54,627 nt of DNA from CAZZKG01 sp964654825. GTDB lineage: Bacteria > Gemmatimonadota > CAZMKB01. Under the pieces are notes generated by a model that did not search any database, was not told where the DNA came from, and saw only the letters and a program-made list of their open reading frames with translations. Location: contig CAZZKG010000018.1 of the NCBI GenBank assembly GCA_964654825.1, positions 1 to 54,627 of the forward strand. The letters are read 5' to 3'. The translations under genes were made by a program, and so were the position numbers. Shown here piece after piece: positions 16,659 to 25,710 of the stretch (the stretch's first letter is position 1; the number at the start of each line of letters is the position of its first letter).

Positions 16659-17506
16659 TTACGAAATACCTCCATGGCGACTCTCAGACCGTCTCCGGCG
16701 GCAATGGCGACCTGTCGGAACGGCCCGTTGTGCACGTCACCGATAAAATGCAGTCCTCTGTGCCGGAGTATGTGATCTTCACCGGGAAGAATCTCCGGAG
16801 AGAGAAAGTCGAGAACCGGTTCTCTCCCGATCGCCGGCAGCAGTGCATCAACAGTGAACTCCTCAGCCCCCAGGTCGAGCCGTATCCCATCATCCAGCTT
16901 CGATACAAACCGAAGTCCGGATGTTGGGTGAAATACGACACCCTTTGCCAGCGCTCTATCGAGGAGAAGCGGGATGCATCGCGGTTTTTCACTCCTGTGA
17001 AATACATGTACTTCCGAATTAGGTGACAGGTGGAGAGCATAGTCGAGGGCCACATCACCCGCCCCGAGGATTCCCACTTTCCGATAGTTCTCCGCTTTCA
17101 ACTTCCGGACATCGTAAAAGATCCTGCCGAGAGCCTCGTGCTCTACCTTCACGCCGCTAAGTTTCTTAGGCCTCGTCCCCGTCGCCACGACCACCTCGGG
17201 AAACTCGTCGGTTGTCTCTCCGGTCTCTATCCGGAATGAATCACCGTTTTCGTGAATTAATGTGACCCTTTCCGGTATGACAGGTATGTACCAGGTCAGA
17301 AATGAGTCCCTGATGAGTGAAGCCAGCCTGTCTCCTGTCACACCGCCGGGGAACCCGGGGTAATTCTCGACCAGATGAGCGAAGCGGATTGTCCCCCCTA
17401 TCTCATTCTCTTCGAACACGATTGTGTCAACTCCAGACCTCGCCAGATGAACCGCGCAGGCGGCCCCGGCGGGACCGCAGCCGATGATGGCAACGGCGCC
17501 TTTCAT
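16649..17506 (-). CDS. Thioredoxin-reductase-fold flavoprotein without redox cysteines
   Basis: A 285-residue FAD/NAD(P)H oxidoreductase: FAD motif IIGCGPAGAA at the N-terminus, ATGTRP, and a nucleotide-binding GILGAGDVALDYA near residue 150; the C-terminal FAD-contact region is FIGDVHNGPFRQVAIAAGDG. The CxxC pair of thioredoxin reductase is absent, as in the ferredoxin/flavodoxin-NADP reductases of the same fold. It overlaps glnS by ATGA upstream and the RlmN-like radical SAM gene by 10 bases downstream. Delivering electrons to the radical SAM cluster, through ferredoxin or flavodoxin, is the natural inference. Confidence 0.8.
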   Translation of the reverse strand: MKGAVAIIGCGPAGAACAVHLARSGVDTIVFEENEIGGTIRFAHLVENYPGFPGGVTGDRLASLIRDSFLTWYIPVIPERVTLIHENGDSFRIETGETTDEFPEVVVATGTRPKKLSGVKVEHEALGRIFYDVRKLKAENYRKVGILGAGDVALDYALHLSPNSEVHVFHRSEKPRCIPLLLDRALAKGVVFHPTSGLRFVSKLDDGIRLDLGAEEFTVDALLPAIGREPVLDFLSPEILPGEDHILRHRGLHFIGDVHNGPFRQVAIAAGDGLRVAMEVFRKWR

Positions 17507-19269
17507 CGATGGACCTTCTTCACCCGGGTTTTTTCTATTTTAGCCCAGGTGTCACGGAGGGGTGCGGTACGGTTGAAGACGAGCTTTCCCGGTCCGGATT
17601 CGATCGCGTCGATACAGAAGTATCCCTGTCTGAGAAACTGGAACCGGCTGCCCGGAGCGGCATTACCGAGACCCGGTTCGACTTTGCAGTTCGTGAGTAT
17701 CGTCAGAGACTCAGGATTTACAGAGATACCCGAATCGGGTCCATCGCTTTCTCCGTCTGGAGAAGGATCGGTGAACAGATGCTCGTACAGGCGAACCTCG
17801 GCATCGAGTGCGTGAGAGGCGGATACCCAGTGCAGCGTCCCTCTGACTTTGCGCCGGTCCTCGGAAGTGCCTCCCCTCGATTCCGGATCATAGGTGCAGT
17901 GTACTTCAATCACTCTGCCTGTCTTCTCGTCCTTCACCACGTTCTCACATGTCACGTAGTACGCATGTTTGAGCCGTACCTCCCTGCCCGGTGTGAGACG
18001 GAAGTACTTTTTCGGAGGATCTTCACGAAAATCCTCGTCCTCGATGTAGAGAACCCGCGAGAAGGGAAGTTTTCTCGAACCCATCTCCGGGTCTTCGGGA
18101 TTGTTCTCGGCCTCGATCACTTCAACCTGATCCACCGGATAGTTGTCGATGACCAGCTTGAGAGGTCTCAGCACGGCCATCACTCTGGGAGAGCGTTTGT
18201 TGAGATCTTCTCTGAGACAGTGTTCGAGAAGTGCAACGTCGACCACACTCTCCCGTTTCGCGACGCCGATACGTTCGCAGAAATTCCGTATGGATTCGGG
18301 CGTGTAACCGCGCCTTCTGAATCCGGATATCGTCGGCATCCTCGGATCGTCCCATCCCGTGACATGACCTTCCTCGACCAGGCGAAGCAGCTTGCGCTTG
18401 CTCATGATCGTGTGACTCAGATTGAGGCGCGCGAACTCGATCTGCTGTGGATGGTAGACTTCGAGTTCATCGAGAAACCAGTCGTACAGTGGACGGTGGT
18501 CCTCGAACTCGAGTGTGCAGATAGAGTGAGTGATACCCTCGATCGAATCAGACAGGCAGTGAGTGAAGTCGTACATGGGGTAGATGCACCACCTGTCTCC
18601 CGTCCGGTGGTGTGCCGCCCGAAGGATCCGGTATATCACCGGGTCTCTCATGTTGAGATTGGGGGAGGACATGTCGATCTTCGCGCGGAGAACACGAGAT
18701 CCATCTTCGAACTCCCCGGCTCGCATCCTCTCGAAAAGATCGAGGTTCTCTTCCACAGTACGGTCGCGATACGGACTCTCCCGTCCCGGTTCGGTCAGCG
18801 TGCCCCGGTATTCCCTGATTTCGTCGCTGCTCAGATCACAGATGTACGCCTTGCCCCTCTCGATCAACTGAGTGGCGTAATTGAAGAGTTTCCCGAAGTA
18901 GTCGGATGCGTAATACAACCTGTCTTCCCAGTCGAATCCGAGCCACCTGACGTCTTCAATGATAGAATTGACGTATTCGAGTTCCTCCTTGCTCGGATTC
19001 GTGTCGTCGAAACGCAGGTTGCAGAGACCGTCGTACTCGGCCGCGATCCCGAAGTTGAGGCAGATCGATTTTGCGTGTCCGATGTGCAGGTACCCGTTCG
19101 GCTCCGGAGGGAATCTCGTGTGGACCCGGCCGTCGAACTTTCCTGTCGCCAGATCCTGATTGATGATGTTCCTGATGAAGTCTGTCGAAGAACCGGTTCC
19201 ACCAGGTGAGTTCTTTTCCGGCCTCTCGCCGGTTTCCTCTTCTGAATGATGTTTTTCAGAGTCTGGCAT
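17503..19269 (-). CDS. glnS: Glutaminyl-tRNA synthetase
   Basis: Class I synthetase of about 588 residues charging tRNA-Gln with glutamine. Seen: the signature PPEPNGYLHIGHAKSICLNF with its HIGH motif, RFDDTNP, and MSKRK (the KMSKS counterpart), followed by the two beta-barrel anticodon-binding domains. Length agrees with the bacterial enzyme. I prefer the ATG at 19269, with AGGCGGGG upstream; a GTG 18 codons earlier is possible. Its last four bases overlap the start of the flavin reductase gene, an unusual neighbour. Possession of GlnRS rather than only GatCAB narrows the possible hosts. Confidence 0.93.
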   Translation of the reverse strand: MPDSEKHHSEEETGERPEKNSPGGTGSSTDFIRNIINQDLATGKFDGRVHTRFPPEPNGYLHIGHAKSICLNFGIAAEYDGLCNLRFDDTNPSKEELEYVNSIIEDVRWLGFDWEDRLYYASDYFGKLFNYATQLIERGKAYICDLSSDEIREYRGTLTEPGRESPYRDRTVEENLDLFERMRAGEFEDGSRVLRAKIDMSSPNLNMRDPVIYRILRAAHHRTGDRWCIYPMYDFTHCLSDSIEGITHSICTLEFEDHRPLYDWFLDELEVYHPQQIEFARLNLSHTIMSKRKLLRLVEEGHVTGWDDPRMPTISGFRRRGYTPESIRNFCERIGVAKRESVVDVALLEHCLREDLNKRSPRVMAVLRPLKLVIDNYPVDQVEVIEAENNPEDPEMGSRKLPFSRVLYIEDEDFREDPPKKYFRLTPGREVRLKHAYYVTCENVVKDEKTGRVIEVHCTYDPESRGGTSEDRRKVRGTLHWVSASHALDAEVRLYEHLFTDPSPDGESDGPDSGISVNPESLTILTNCKVEPGLGNAAPGSRFQFLRQGYFCIDAIESGPGKLVFNRTAPLRDTWAKIEKTRVKKVHR

Positions 19270-19430
19270 GATCCCCGCCTGTACAATGCATGGTGACTTG
19301 ATTGAAATGGATTTCTCAGACACGAAATATAGTGCCCCGGGTGAATTTGTGCTATAGTGAAATGGGAATATCCCAAATCGGTCGCTGAAGCGATGCGGGC
19401 GAAGCGTCTCGCAGCCGGAGTAAAACGGCT

Positions 19431-20642
19431 TTACGAAGAACCGTCTGCCTTTACCTCGGCATCGTGCCAGGGCGGAAGGATTTTCACGAGAAAGTAGAGA
19501 ATAATGAAGGGGAGAATCAGGAGTCCCATCGCCATGAACAGACCCTCGATCCCGAATATCTGCATCTTGTACCAGGTGAGCCCCCTAAGGCTCTTCGAGA
19601 ACAGCTGGCCTCCGATCACGACGTTCCACCTTATACTGAAAATGCCGATTTCGATCAGAACGGCGGCAAAGAAGTACATTAGCCTTCTCAGTTCGGCCGG
19701 CAGCTTGGCGAGTCGGACCAGCACGAGGGAGCCCATGGGCAGGAGGGTCCCAAGCAGAACCTGAATGATGATGAGACTGATGAACAATCTGCTGCTGATC
19801 ATCTCAGAAAGGATTTTGATCGATTCTTCCGATTCGTACAGGCGATGGATAAAGTCGAGGGCTTCTAGTGAAAAATCGATGATAATTGCATAGAGCAGAA
19901 ACTGGGCGAGTTTGTCGAGGCAGACCATGTCGATGTTCTTCCACCTGATCAGGCTCGTAACCATGTAGATGATAAGCATGAGGGCGATACCCGAAACGAT
20001 TGCCGAGAAAAGGAAGACGATCGGCATGAGCACGCTGCTCCACCAGGGGTTGGCCTTGACCGACCCGAATATAAATCCGACATAGCCGTGCAGCAGGAAT
20101 GCCGAGGGTATGCCGATTATGGTGATAAACTTGCCGGCTTTCCGGTCGAACTCGAGCGATTTTTCGGAAATGTCTGTCGAGCCCAGCGTCAGGATCTTGT
20201 ATCCCCACTTTTTCCAGCCCCTGAGCATTTGAGAGCGAAGGACGATATCCTTCCGGTAGTCGAACCAGACCTCGAGGAGAAGGACCACGGCCAGGTACCA
20301 GGCGTAGACGAATCCGAACATCGCCATTGCCGATTTCAGCTGTGGTGTCAGGAATATCTCGAATGCCCGCTCCGGGTGACCGAGGTGAGAGAGAAGCGGG
20401 AGCGGGGCAGCGAAGAGAAACGCGAGAGCTGTCAGGAGAGACAATCTGTAAGTCGGTTCGACCTCCTTGACGGAAAACACCCTCTCGAGTGACGCGAGAA
20501 TGAACGCTCCGGCGACAAGCCCCGTCACATAAGGATACAGGACGACCAGTATCCCCCAGTGCAGTTCCACTTCGTTGGGATATATAAAACCGGTTACCTG
20601 ATCGAGGACGTGAATAAGTTGTCTGTACATTTCTTCGTCCAC
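19431..20642 (-). CDS. NrfD/PsrC-type membrane quinol-interacting subunit
   Basis: A 403-residue protein with about ten hydrophobic helices, of the NrfD/PsrC superfamily (PLLSHLGHPERAFEIF near residue 85 is typical). Such subunits exchange electrons with menaquinone and anchor an iron-sulfur subunit. It directly follows the FeS subunit (two bases between coding regions) and the octaheme cytochrome, making a three-gene membrane module. No molybdopterin or other catalytic subunit is present. The region between it and glnS (about 160 bases) has no feature I can support. Confidence 0.88.
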   Translation of the reverse strand: MDEEMYRQLIHVLDQVTGFIYPNEVELHWGILVVLYPYVTGLVAGAFILASLERVFSVKEVEPTYRLSLLTALAFLFAAPLPLLSHLGHPERAFEIFLTPQLKSAMAMFGFVYAWYLAVVLLLEVWFDYRKDIVLRSQMLRGWKKWGYKILTLGSTDISEKSLEFDRKAGKFITIIGIPSAFLLHGYVGFIFGSVKANPWWSSVLMPIVFLFSAIVSGIALMLIIYMVTSLIRWKNIDMVCLDKLAQFLLYAIIIDFSLEALDFIHRLYESEESIKILSEMISSRLFISLIIIQVLLGTLLPMGSLVLVRLAKLPAELRRLMYFFAAVLIEIGIFSIRWNVVIGGQLFSKSLRGLTWYKMQIFGIEGLFMAMGLLILPFIILYFLVKILPPWHDAEVKADGSS

Positions 20643-20644
20643 GG

Positions 20645-21430
20645 TTACCTCACTTCTCCGTCGAGCGAAGCGTAGTACACTTTCGGCTCCGTGTTAAGAT
20701 AGGGCTTGAGTACCTGGATTTCATTGAACCGTACGAACCGGGCGAGGGGGCTGTTTCTCTTTTTGCTCTCACCGAAGATCCTCGCGCCGGTCGGACACAC
20801 TTCAACGCACGCCGGAAGGAGTCCCTTGACGATCCTGTGGTAACAGAATGTGCACTTTTCAGCGGTCTTGGTCTCGGGGTGGAGGAAACGTGCTCCATAC
20901 GGGCATGCCTGAATACAGTACCTGCAGCCGATGCAGTACTCGCTGTCGATGAGAACTACGCCGTCGGCGGTTTTGAACGTCGCCCCGACAGGGCAGACCT
21001 GCACGCAGGGAGGTCTGTCACAGTGATTACACAGTTTGGGGACGAAGAAGGTGCGCAGGATTTCCTTCCCCTCTTCCACCGGTGGAAACCCTTCGATACC
21101 GCCATTCGGGCTGTCCACGACCGCCTCACCTTCCGTTGTAATGATATATCGCTCAACCCAGGTGCGGAAGAAGAAGGGTTCCCGTGGTACGTTGTTCTCC
21201 TGCTTGCAGGCATCTGCACATCGTCCGCACCCGATGCATTTGTCTACGCTGATCCCCATACCGTAGAAATGCTCATTCGCATCATAAGCTACGGAGGTGG
21301 GTACACCGAACAGCAGACCGACTTTACTCAGGGAAGAGGCGGCCAGTCCCGTGGCGGGAACGGCAATCAATAACTTTTCGAGAAATTCTCTCCTGTTCAT
21401 CTTTTTTGCCCGTGACAGATCACCTGTCAT
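20645..21430 (-). CDS. Four-cluster ferredoxin subunit with twin-arginine-like leader
   Basis: About 261 residues. The leader (MNRREFLEKLL then a hydrophobic run AVPATGLAASSL) resembles a Tat signal, as in HybA/NrfC proteins, placing it outside the membrane. Four [4Fe-4S] motifs follow: CIGCGRCADAC, CNHCDRPPCVQVC, CIGCRYCIQAC and CTFCYHR with CVEVCPTGA. It should connect the cytochrome with the NrfD-type subunit. ATG at 21430 lies one base after the cytochrome stop, with GGAGG overlapping the end of that gene; the second ATG at MNRREFL is an alternative start. Confidence 0.88.
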   Translation of the reverse strand: MTGDLSRAKKMNRREFLEKLLIAVPATGLAASSLSKVGLLFGVPTSVAYDANEHFYGMGISVDKCIGCGRCADACKQENNVPREPFFFRTWVERYIITTEGEAVVDSPNGGIEGFPPVEEGKEILRTFFVPKLCNHCDRPPCVQVCPVGATFKTADGVVLIDSEYCIGCRYCIQACPYGARFLHPETKTAEKCTFCYHRIVKGLLPACVEVCPTGARIFGESKKRNSPLARFVRFNEIQVLKPYLNTEPKVYYASLDGEVR

Positions 21431-21431
21431 A

Positions 21432-22163
21432 TCAGTGTGCCTCCGGATAATGGGGATAGTGGCATTGCCAGCACACGTAACCGAAGCCGTGAGTGTCGAT
21501 ATCCACCCTCGGAATCTCCCGAGGGCTATCCGCATCCTGTCCATGGCATCCGGCACAGAATTCCCGGGTGGAGGGTTTCGAAGGCCGAATCATCCTGGGA
21601 TTTATATTGTGTTCCTCACTCACTTCATGACATCTCGTGCAGGCGAGCTGGGCGTGGTGTGAGATGGACTTCATCCTCGAGATTTCAGCATGGCATGCCG
21701 AGCACTGCTCGGGGACATGAGGAGGTCTCGGATCATGGGGATTATGGCAGGAGGCACACAACTTGTTGGGATTGTGAACCAGCGGTTCGATCTGTGGAAA
21801 TCCCGTGGGGCGCGTGGGATTGTATTCGTGGCAGATGGTGCAGTTCGATCGCTCATCGGGTATAAACGGCTTGTGTTCATCAGGAGCCTGTGTGTGATCG
21901 TACGCAGGGCCGTGACAGACTTCGCACGAGAGCCCCTTATGATAAGAAGCGCTTTTTACCTCCTCCACGTCATCATGGCACTCCACGCAGACGATATGTC
22001 CGGCATAATGAAGTTCCTGGGAGGTGATCGTATCGAGTGCGGCCGCGCGGAAATGACCCAGGTCGCCGAAGGTGGGAGGGATGAGAAAATGTCTCGCGAT
22101 TATGAGGGAAGAACCTGCGATAAAAAAAAGTATGAGAAGATTTCTAACCTGATGCGGAATCAT
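21432..22163 (-). CDS. Octaheme c-type cytochrome, membrane-anchored
   Basis: A 243-residue protein with one N-terminal hydrophobic anchor (LLILFFIAGSSLIIA) and eight CxxCH haem motifs: CVECH, CEVCH, CTICH, CASCH, CSACH, CTRCH, CAGCH and CWQCH. Many additional histidines can act as distal ligands. The spacing is unlike octaheme hydroxylamine or tetrathionate enzymes, which are much longer, so it is an electron carrier of the cytochrome c3/NapC-like type. It is the first gene of a cytochrome / FeS / NrfD operon, which probably passes electrons between the menaquinone pool and periplasmic partners. Confidence 0.9.
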   Translation of the reverse strand: MIPHQVRNLLILFFIAGSSLIIARHFLIPPTFGDLGHFRAAALDTITSQELHYAGHIVCVECHDDVEEVKSASYHKGLSCEVCHGPAYDHTQAPDEHKPFIPDERSNCTICHEYNPTRPTGFPQIEPLVHNPNKLCASCHNPHDPRPPHVPEQCSACHAEISRMKSISHHAQLACTRCHEVSEEHNINPRMIRPSKPSTREFCAGCHGQDADSPREIPRVDIDTHGFGYVCWQCHYPHYPEAH

Positions 22164-22512
22164 ATGTCAGAGATACCATCTTCAATATCATCGTTTAATT
22201 GTCTGTTCGCTCTATGGAGAGAAACAGATCAGCTCTTGAGTGGAGAACACTCTGGCTCTGATTTCGAAGAAGTATATCACGACCGATTCTCTCTGTCAAC
22301 AAGATTTTTTCGATAGACACGAAAAGCTTTGGATTTCCTGTAAATTATTCTCAAAAGAGGGATTGGTTTTTCGGTCACGCCCGCACCGGGGATCCCGCAC
22401 TTGGAAGGGCACCGTGGCTCGATACCGGTTGACAATGTCTTTCTCAGGGGATATCCTCATTGTTGAAATACTCCTAAACCATCCGGGATTAGCCGGCATC
22501 TAACTGGGTGAG
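22164..22512. promoter_or_regulatory. Divergent intergenic region, cytochrome / ECF sigma
   Basis: A 349-base stretch. On the plus strand it has TTGACA (22429-22434), a 17-base spacer and TATCCT (22452-22457), which should drive the sigma operon, giving a leader of about 50 bases. For the cytochrome operon on the minus strand I see A+T-rich sequence but no good box pair. No small gene or RNA was recognised. Confidence 0.6.
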
Positions 22513-23109
22513 ATGAAGATAATGACGGAGACTGAACCCCTCGAAGACAAAAGCGATGACTCGAGGAAACTGGAGGAGGCGAAATACCGTGAAGAACAGA
22601 TGCTGGTGCGAAGGGCACAGGGTGGTGACACCGATGCGTTTGAACGCCTGTACCGGCAGCACGTCGGCCGAATCTACGCGCTCTGTTTGCGCTTGTCGGG
22701 AGAAGTCGTGATGGCGGAAGAACTGACACAGGATGTTTTCGTCAGAGCGTGGGAAAAACTTCCTACGTTCCGGGGAGAGAGTACGTTCCACTCATGGCTC
22801 CATCGCCTCGCTGTAAATGTGGTGTTGAGCGAGGGACGGTCCCGATCGAGAAGAAATGCCAGAGTGACCATGGTCGAAGAGCTGCCTGAGTCCGCTGTGG
22901 GCAGCCGGGGGGAAAGCACCGATCTCTCGATGGATCTCGAGAGGGCGATATCTTCTCTTCCACCCGGCGCCAGAAATGTATTCGTCCTTCATGACATCGA
23001 AGGATACCGGCACATCGAAATCGCCGAACTTACCGGAATGGCACCCGGGACATCGAAAGCGCAATTGCACTGGGCGCGAAAACAGTTGAGGGAGTTGCTG
23101 ACAAAATGA
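22513..23109 (+). CDS. ECF RNA polymerase sigma factor (second)
   Basis: A 198-residue RpoE-like sigma factor: region 2 around LYRQHVGRIYALCLRLSG through AEELTQDVFVRAWEKLPTFRGES, then FHSWLHRLAVNVVL, and region 4 LPPGARNVFVLHDIEGYRHIEIAELTG with HWARKQLRELL at the end. It ends in an ATGA overlap with the anti-sigma gene. The third gene, a DUF4097 protein, completes a common envelope-stress arrangement. It differs from the first ECF factor in the window: region 4 here is of the classic RpoE type. Confidence 0.9.
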   Translation: MKIMTETEPLEDKSDDSRKLEEAKYREEQMLVRRAQGGDTDAFERLYRQHVGRIYALCLRLSGEVVMAEELTQDVFVRAWEKLPTFRGESTFHSWLHRLAVNVVLSEGRSRSRRNARVTMVEELPESAVGSRGESTDLSMDLERAISSLPPGARNVFVLHDIEGYRHIEIAELTGMAPGTSKAQLHWARKQLRELLTK

Positions 23110-23792
23110 ACTGTGAAAACGTGCAGAGACTTCTCAATGATTATGTCGACAATCTCCTCCGGGAGAAGGAGATTGCCGAGATTGAAACTCATCTCAGCCG
23201 CTGCGGAACCTGCAGTCGGGAAGCAGATCGATTACGCGGTTTGCTCGATTCTGCTGCATCACTTCCAACAAGCATTCAGCCGCCCCGCGATCTCTGGCCG
23301 GGCGTTGTTGGGCGCCTCTCCCCTGGAGCGGGATCCACCCGGCTATCCTCCGGGGAGTCCCTCCGCCGGTTTCCCTCCCGGCGGAGTCTGTTTGCGGCCG
23401 CGGCTGTCATCGTGGCTGTGATTGCCACCGCAGTTACAACTACGATTATCCACAACAGGCGTAGTATCGACGTACCCGTTTATGAGTCGGGACATGGAGA
23501 TGTCTACCGTCTTGCTTCAATGCCTCAGGATTATCGTTCGGCTGCACTCGAATATCGGGAGGTGGCCGACAACCTCCTCGAGATGCTGGAAGTGAGACGC
23601 CAAAACCTTTCCCCTGAAACTCTAACCATCATTGATGAGAACCGCCGTATCATCGATCGGGCTATTTTTGAAATCGAAAAAGCACTGGAGAAAGATCCCG
23701 GCAGCCGGGAACTGGGCACGAGGCTGTTGGTTGCATATCAGCAGGAAGTGGAACTACTGAGACGGGCAACAATGATTCCCGTCCAATTGTAA
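23106..23792 (+). CDS. Zinc-finger anti-sigma factor
   Basis: A 228-residue membrane protein. The N-terminus has the zf-HC2 motif (ETHLSRCGTCSRE, about residues 27-39), a proline-rich linker follows, then one transmembrane helix (SLFAAAAVIVAVIATAVTT), and a helical extracytoplasmic part of about 110 residues with no recognised fold. It should bind the sigma factor encoded just upstream; the start overlaps the sigma stop by four bases. Confidence in the role comes from motif and position together. Confidence 0.85.
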   Translation: MNCENVQRLLNDYVDNLLREKEIAEIETHLSRCGTCSREADRLRGLLDSAASLPTSIQPPRDLWPGVVGRLSPGAGSTRLSSGESLRRFPSRRSLFAAAAVIVAVIATAVTTTIIHNRRSIDVPVYESGHGDVYRLASMPQDYRSAALEYREVADNLLEMLEVRRQNLSPETLTIIDENRRIIDRAIFEIEKALEKDPGSRELGTRLLVAYQQEVELLRRATMIPVQL

Positions 23793-23805
23793 AGGAGATG
23801 TAAAC

Positions 23806-24684
23806 ATGATAAGACTGCCCTTTGTGTTACTGGCAGTATCCCTCGGCGCGGGAGTTGCTCAGGCTCAGGAAAAAATAGACAGAACACTCGACGTGTCTCC
23901 TGACGGAGTCGTGGAGATCGGTAATGTTTCCGGATCAGTGGAGGTAACCGGCTGGGACCGCAAGGAGGTCCATGTCACCGGTACTCTCGGTGAAGGCACT
24001 GAGAAACTCGAATTCACTACGAGTAATGGGAGAACGGTTGTCGAGGTGAAGATACCGAAACACGCTCGGAATGTCGAGGGGTCGCACCTTAAAATCAATG
24101 TCCCTCTCAAGAGCAGTCTGGAGGTCTCGGTTGTAAGCGCTGAAATTGACGTGAAACACGTGAATGGCACTCTCGACCTCGAGTCAGTCAGTGGAGGTGT
24201 GACGGTAGATGGTGATCCTGTCACCGTCCGGGCCGAGTCTGTCAGCGGAGGCATCGAGATTCATGCCTCTTCTGAAGAGATCGAAGCCGAAACCGTCAGC
24301 GGGAGTGTCGAGATCGACGGAGTGAAGCGCAGGGCTCGAGTCTCCAGCGTGAGCGGCGGGATCGATGTCACCGGGGCCAACCTCAGGGAAGCCAACTTCG
24401 AATCCGTTTCTGGATCGATCCGTTTCAATGGGGGACTCGAAAAAGACGGGCGTCTCGAGGTGAGCAGTCACAGCGGCAGTGTCCTGCTACGCCTGCCGGC
24501 TTCGGTTTCAGCCGATTTCGACGTGAGCACGTTCAGCGGGGACATCAAGAATGAGCTGGGGCCGGACGCCCGGCGCACGAGTCGCTATACTCCGGGAAAA
24601 GAACTCAGCTTCACGACCGGTTCGGGGAGCGCTCGTGTCACGGTAGAATCATTCAGCGGCAGTATAAGGTTGCTCGAGAAGTAG
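23806..24684 (+). CDS. Exported DUF4097 beta-helix-like protein
   Basis: A 292-residue protein with a signal peptide (LPFVLLAVSLGAGVAQAQ) and a repetitive DUF4097 body: short beta repeats with the recurring theme ESVSGGIEI or TVSGSVEI about every 20 residues. These form a right-handed ladder and often occur downstream of ECF sigma/anti-sigma pairs, but no biochemical activity is established. The gene starts 13 bases after the anti-sigma gene with AAGGAG before the ATG, so it belongs to the operon. Confidence 0.82.
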   Translation: MIRLPFVLLAVSLGAGVAQAQEKIDRTLDVSPDGVVEIGNVSGSVEVTGWDRKEVHVTGTLGEGTEKLEFTTSNGRTVVEVKIPKHARNVEGSHLKINVPLKSSLEVSVVSAEIDVKHVNGTLDLESVSGGVTVDGDPVTVRAESVSGGIEIHASSEEIEAETVSGSVEIDGVKRRARVSSVSGGIDVTGANLREANFESVSGSIRFNGGLEKDGRLEVSSHSGSVLLRLPASVSADFDVSTFSGDIKNELGPDARRTSRYTPGKELSFTTGSGSARVTVESFSGSIRLLEK

Positions 24685-24762
24685 CAGGTAATCCGTTTTC
24701 GAAAATAACTCCGCATCTGGTTCTCCTCCGGTGTGCTTTTTTCTGTTTCCTGCCAGTCCCCA

Positions 24763-24806
24763 TTGACAACTCCCCTCCGCTTCGATATCATCATCATAAT
24801 GATGAT
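24763..24806 (+). promoter_or_regulatory. Promoter with inverted repeat before the methyltransferase gene
   Basis: TTGACA (24763-24768), a 17-base spacer and TATCAT (24786-24791). A perfect inverted repeat, ATCATCAT-CATA-ATGATGAT (24787-24806), overlaps the -10 box and start site, a typical place for a repressor. The leader to the ATG is about 100 bases. Confidence 0.65.
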
Positions 24807-24903
24807 TGTCTACACCGCCGTATTGAAGGCATGTATTTGATAGCCGGCACGGCTCAATGATCAGACAGATCGTGAATCGCATTCTCCATTCGGGAGGGAG
24901 AAG

Positions 24904-25650
24904 ATGAAACTCGAGTCACAATTCAGACGAAAAAATCAGGGGGGCTCCTGCTCTGTGATGGTTTCCCTGTGCCTGTTGGCCTTGCTCCTCATGGCATGGT
25001 CGCATTCGTTACTCCGGGCCGAACACACACTACCGGGTACACTGAACAGCTCCGGCCAGGAACACGAGGAGGGTAACGAGGAGGGGAACAATCGCTTCTA
25101 TCGGCTGGGCCAGCAGCAGGTGGTTGTTCATGACTTCGAAGCTCACGGGTACATCCTCGATATCGGTGGTGGTGGTGAGGGAGTGATCGGACGTTTGAAA
25201 GGCCAACAGGTCATCGCCATCGACATCAGTAAGAGGGAGCTCGAAGACGCCCCGGCCGGTCCGTTGAAAGTAATCATGGATGCCCGGGACCTGCAGTTTC
25301 TGGATGGGACATTCAACACGACGACATCTTTCTTCACTCTGATGTATATCGACAAGAAGGATCACGAACAGGTGTTCAGAGAAATCTTCAGGGTTCTCAA
25401 CACGGGTGGTTCTTTCCTCATCTGGGATGTCCTTTTCCCGGTTCGAACCGATAAGAATGTCGAGATAGCCGTCGTACCTCTGCGTGTAAAATTGCCAGAT
25501 GAGGAGTTCGTTACCGGGTACGGTGGGGCATGGCCGAAAGAAGGTTCTGACCTGGCTTATTACCGGGATCTCGCGGAGAAAACCGGCTTCCAGGTCGTCT
25601 CCCACACTGAAGACGATCTGGTTTTCTATCTGGAACTCCGGAAACCCTGA
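24904..25650 (+). CDS. Membrane-anchored or exported SAM-methyltransferase-like protein
   Basis: A 248-residue protein. A basic N-terminus (RRKNQGG) leads into a hydrophobic segment (VMVSLCLLALLLMAWSHSLL), then a class I methyltransferase fold: motif I YILDIGGGGEGVIG, an acidic residue in IAIDIS, a DARDLQFLDGTF segment and the post-motif HEQVFREIFRVLNTGGSFLIWDV. Placing an S-adenosylmethionine enzyme behind a signal-like segment is odd because the cofactor is cytoplasmic; the segment may be a non-cleaved anchor with reversed topology. It has GGGAGGGAGAAG before the ATG and its own promoter with an inverted repeat. Substrate unknown. Confidence 0.75.
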   Translation: MKLESQFRRKNQGGSCSVMVSLCLLALLLMAWSHSLLRAEHTLPGTLNSSGQEHEEGNEEGNNRFYRLGQQQVVVHDFEAHGYILDIGGGGEGVIGRLKGQQVIAIDISKRELEDAPAGPLKVIMDARDLQFLDGTFNTTTSFFTLMYIDKKDHEQVFREIFRVLNTGGSFLIWDVLFPVRTDKNVEIAVVPLRVKLPDEEFVTGYGGAWPKEGSDLAYYRDLAEKTGFQVVSHTEDDLVFYLELRKP

Positions 25651-25710
25651 AAGGAAGACTTGTGAAAACAGATCAACAAAAGGGAAGATCGTTCATCGAT
25701 CCGATGGGTG

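Noticed and set aside
17509..19209. 566-codon open frame on the plus strand opposite glnS
   Set aside because: It lies wholly antisense to a secure glnS, lacks recognisable motifs and arises from the codon bias of the real gene. Similar antisense frames at 109-915, 5670-6428, 28715-29968 and 51327-52595 were dismissed for the same reason.
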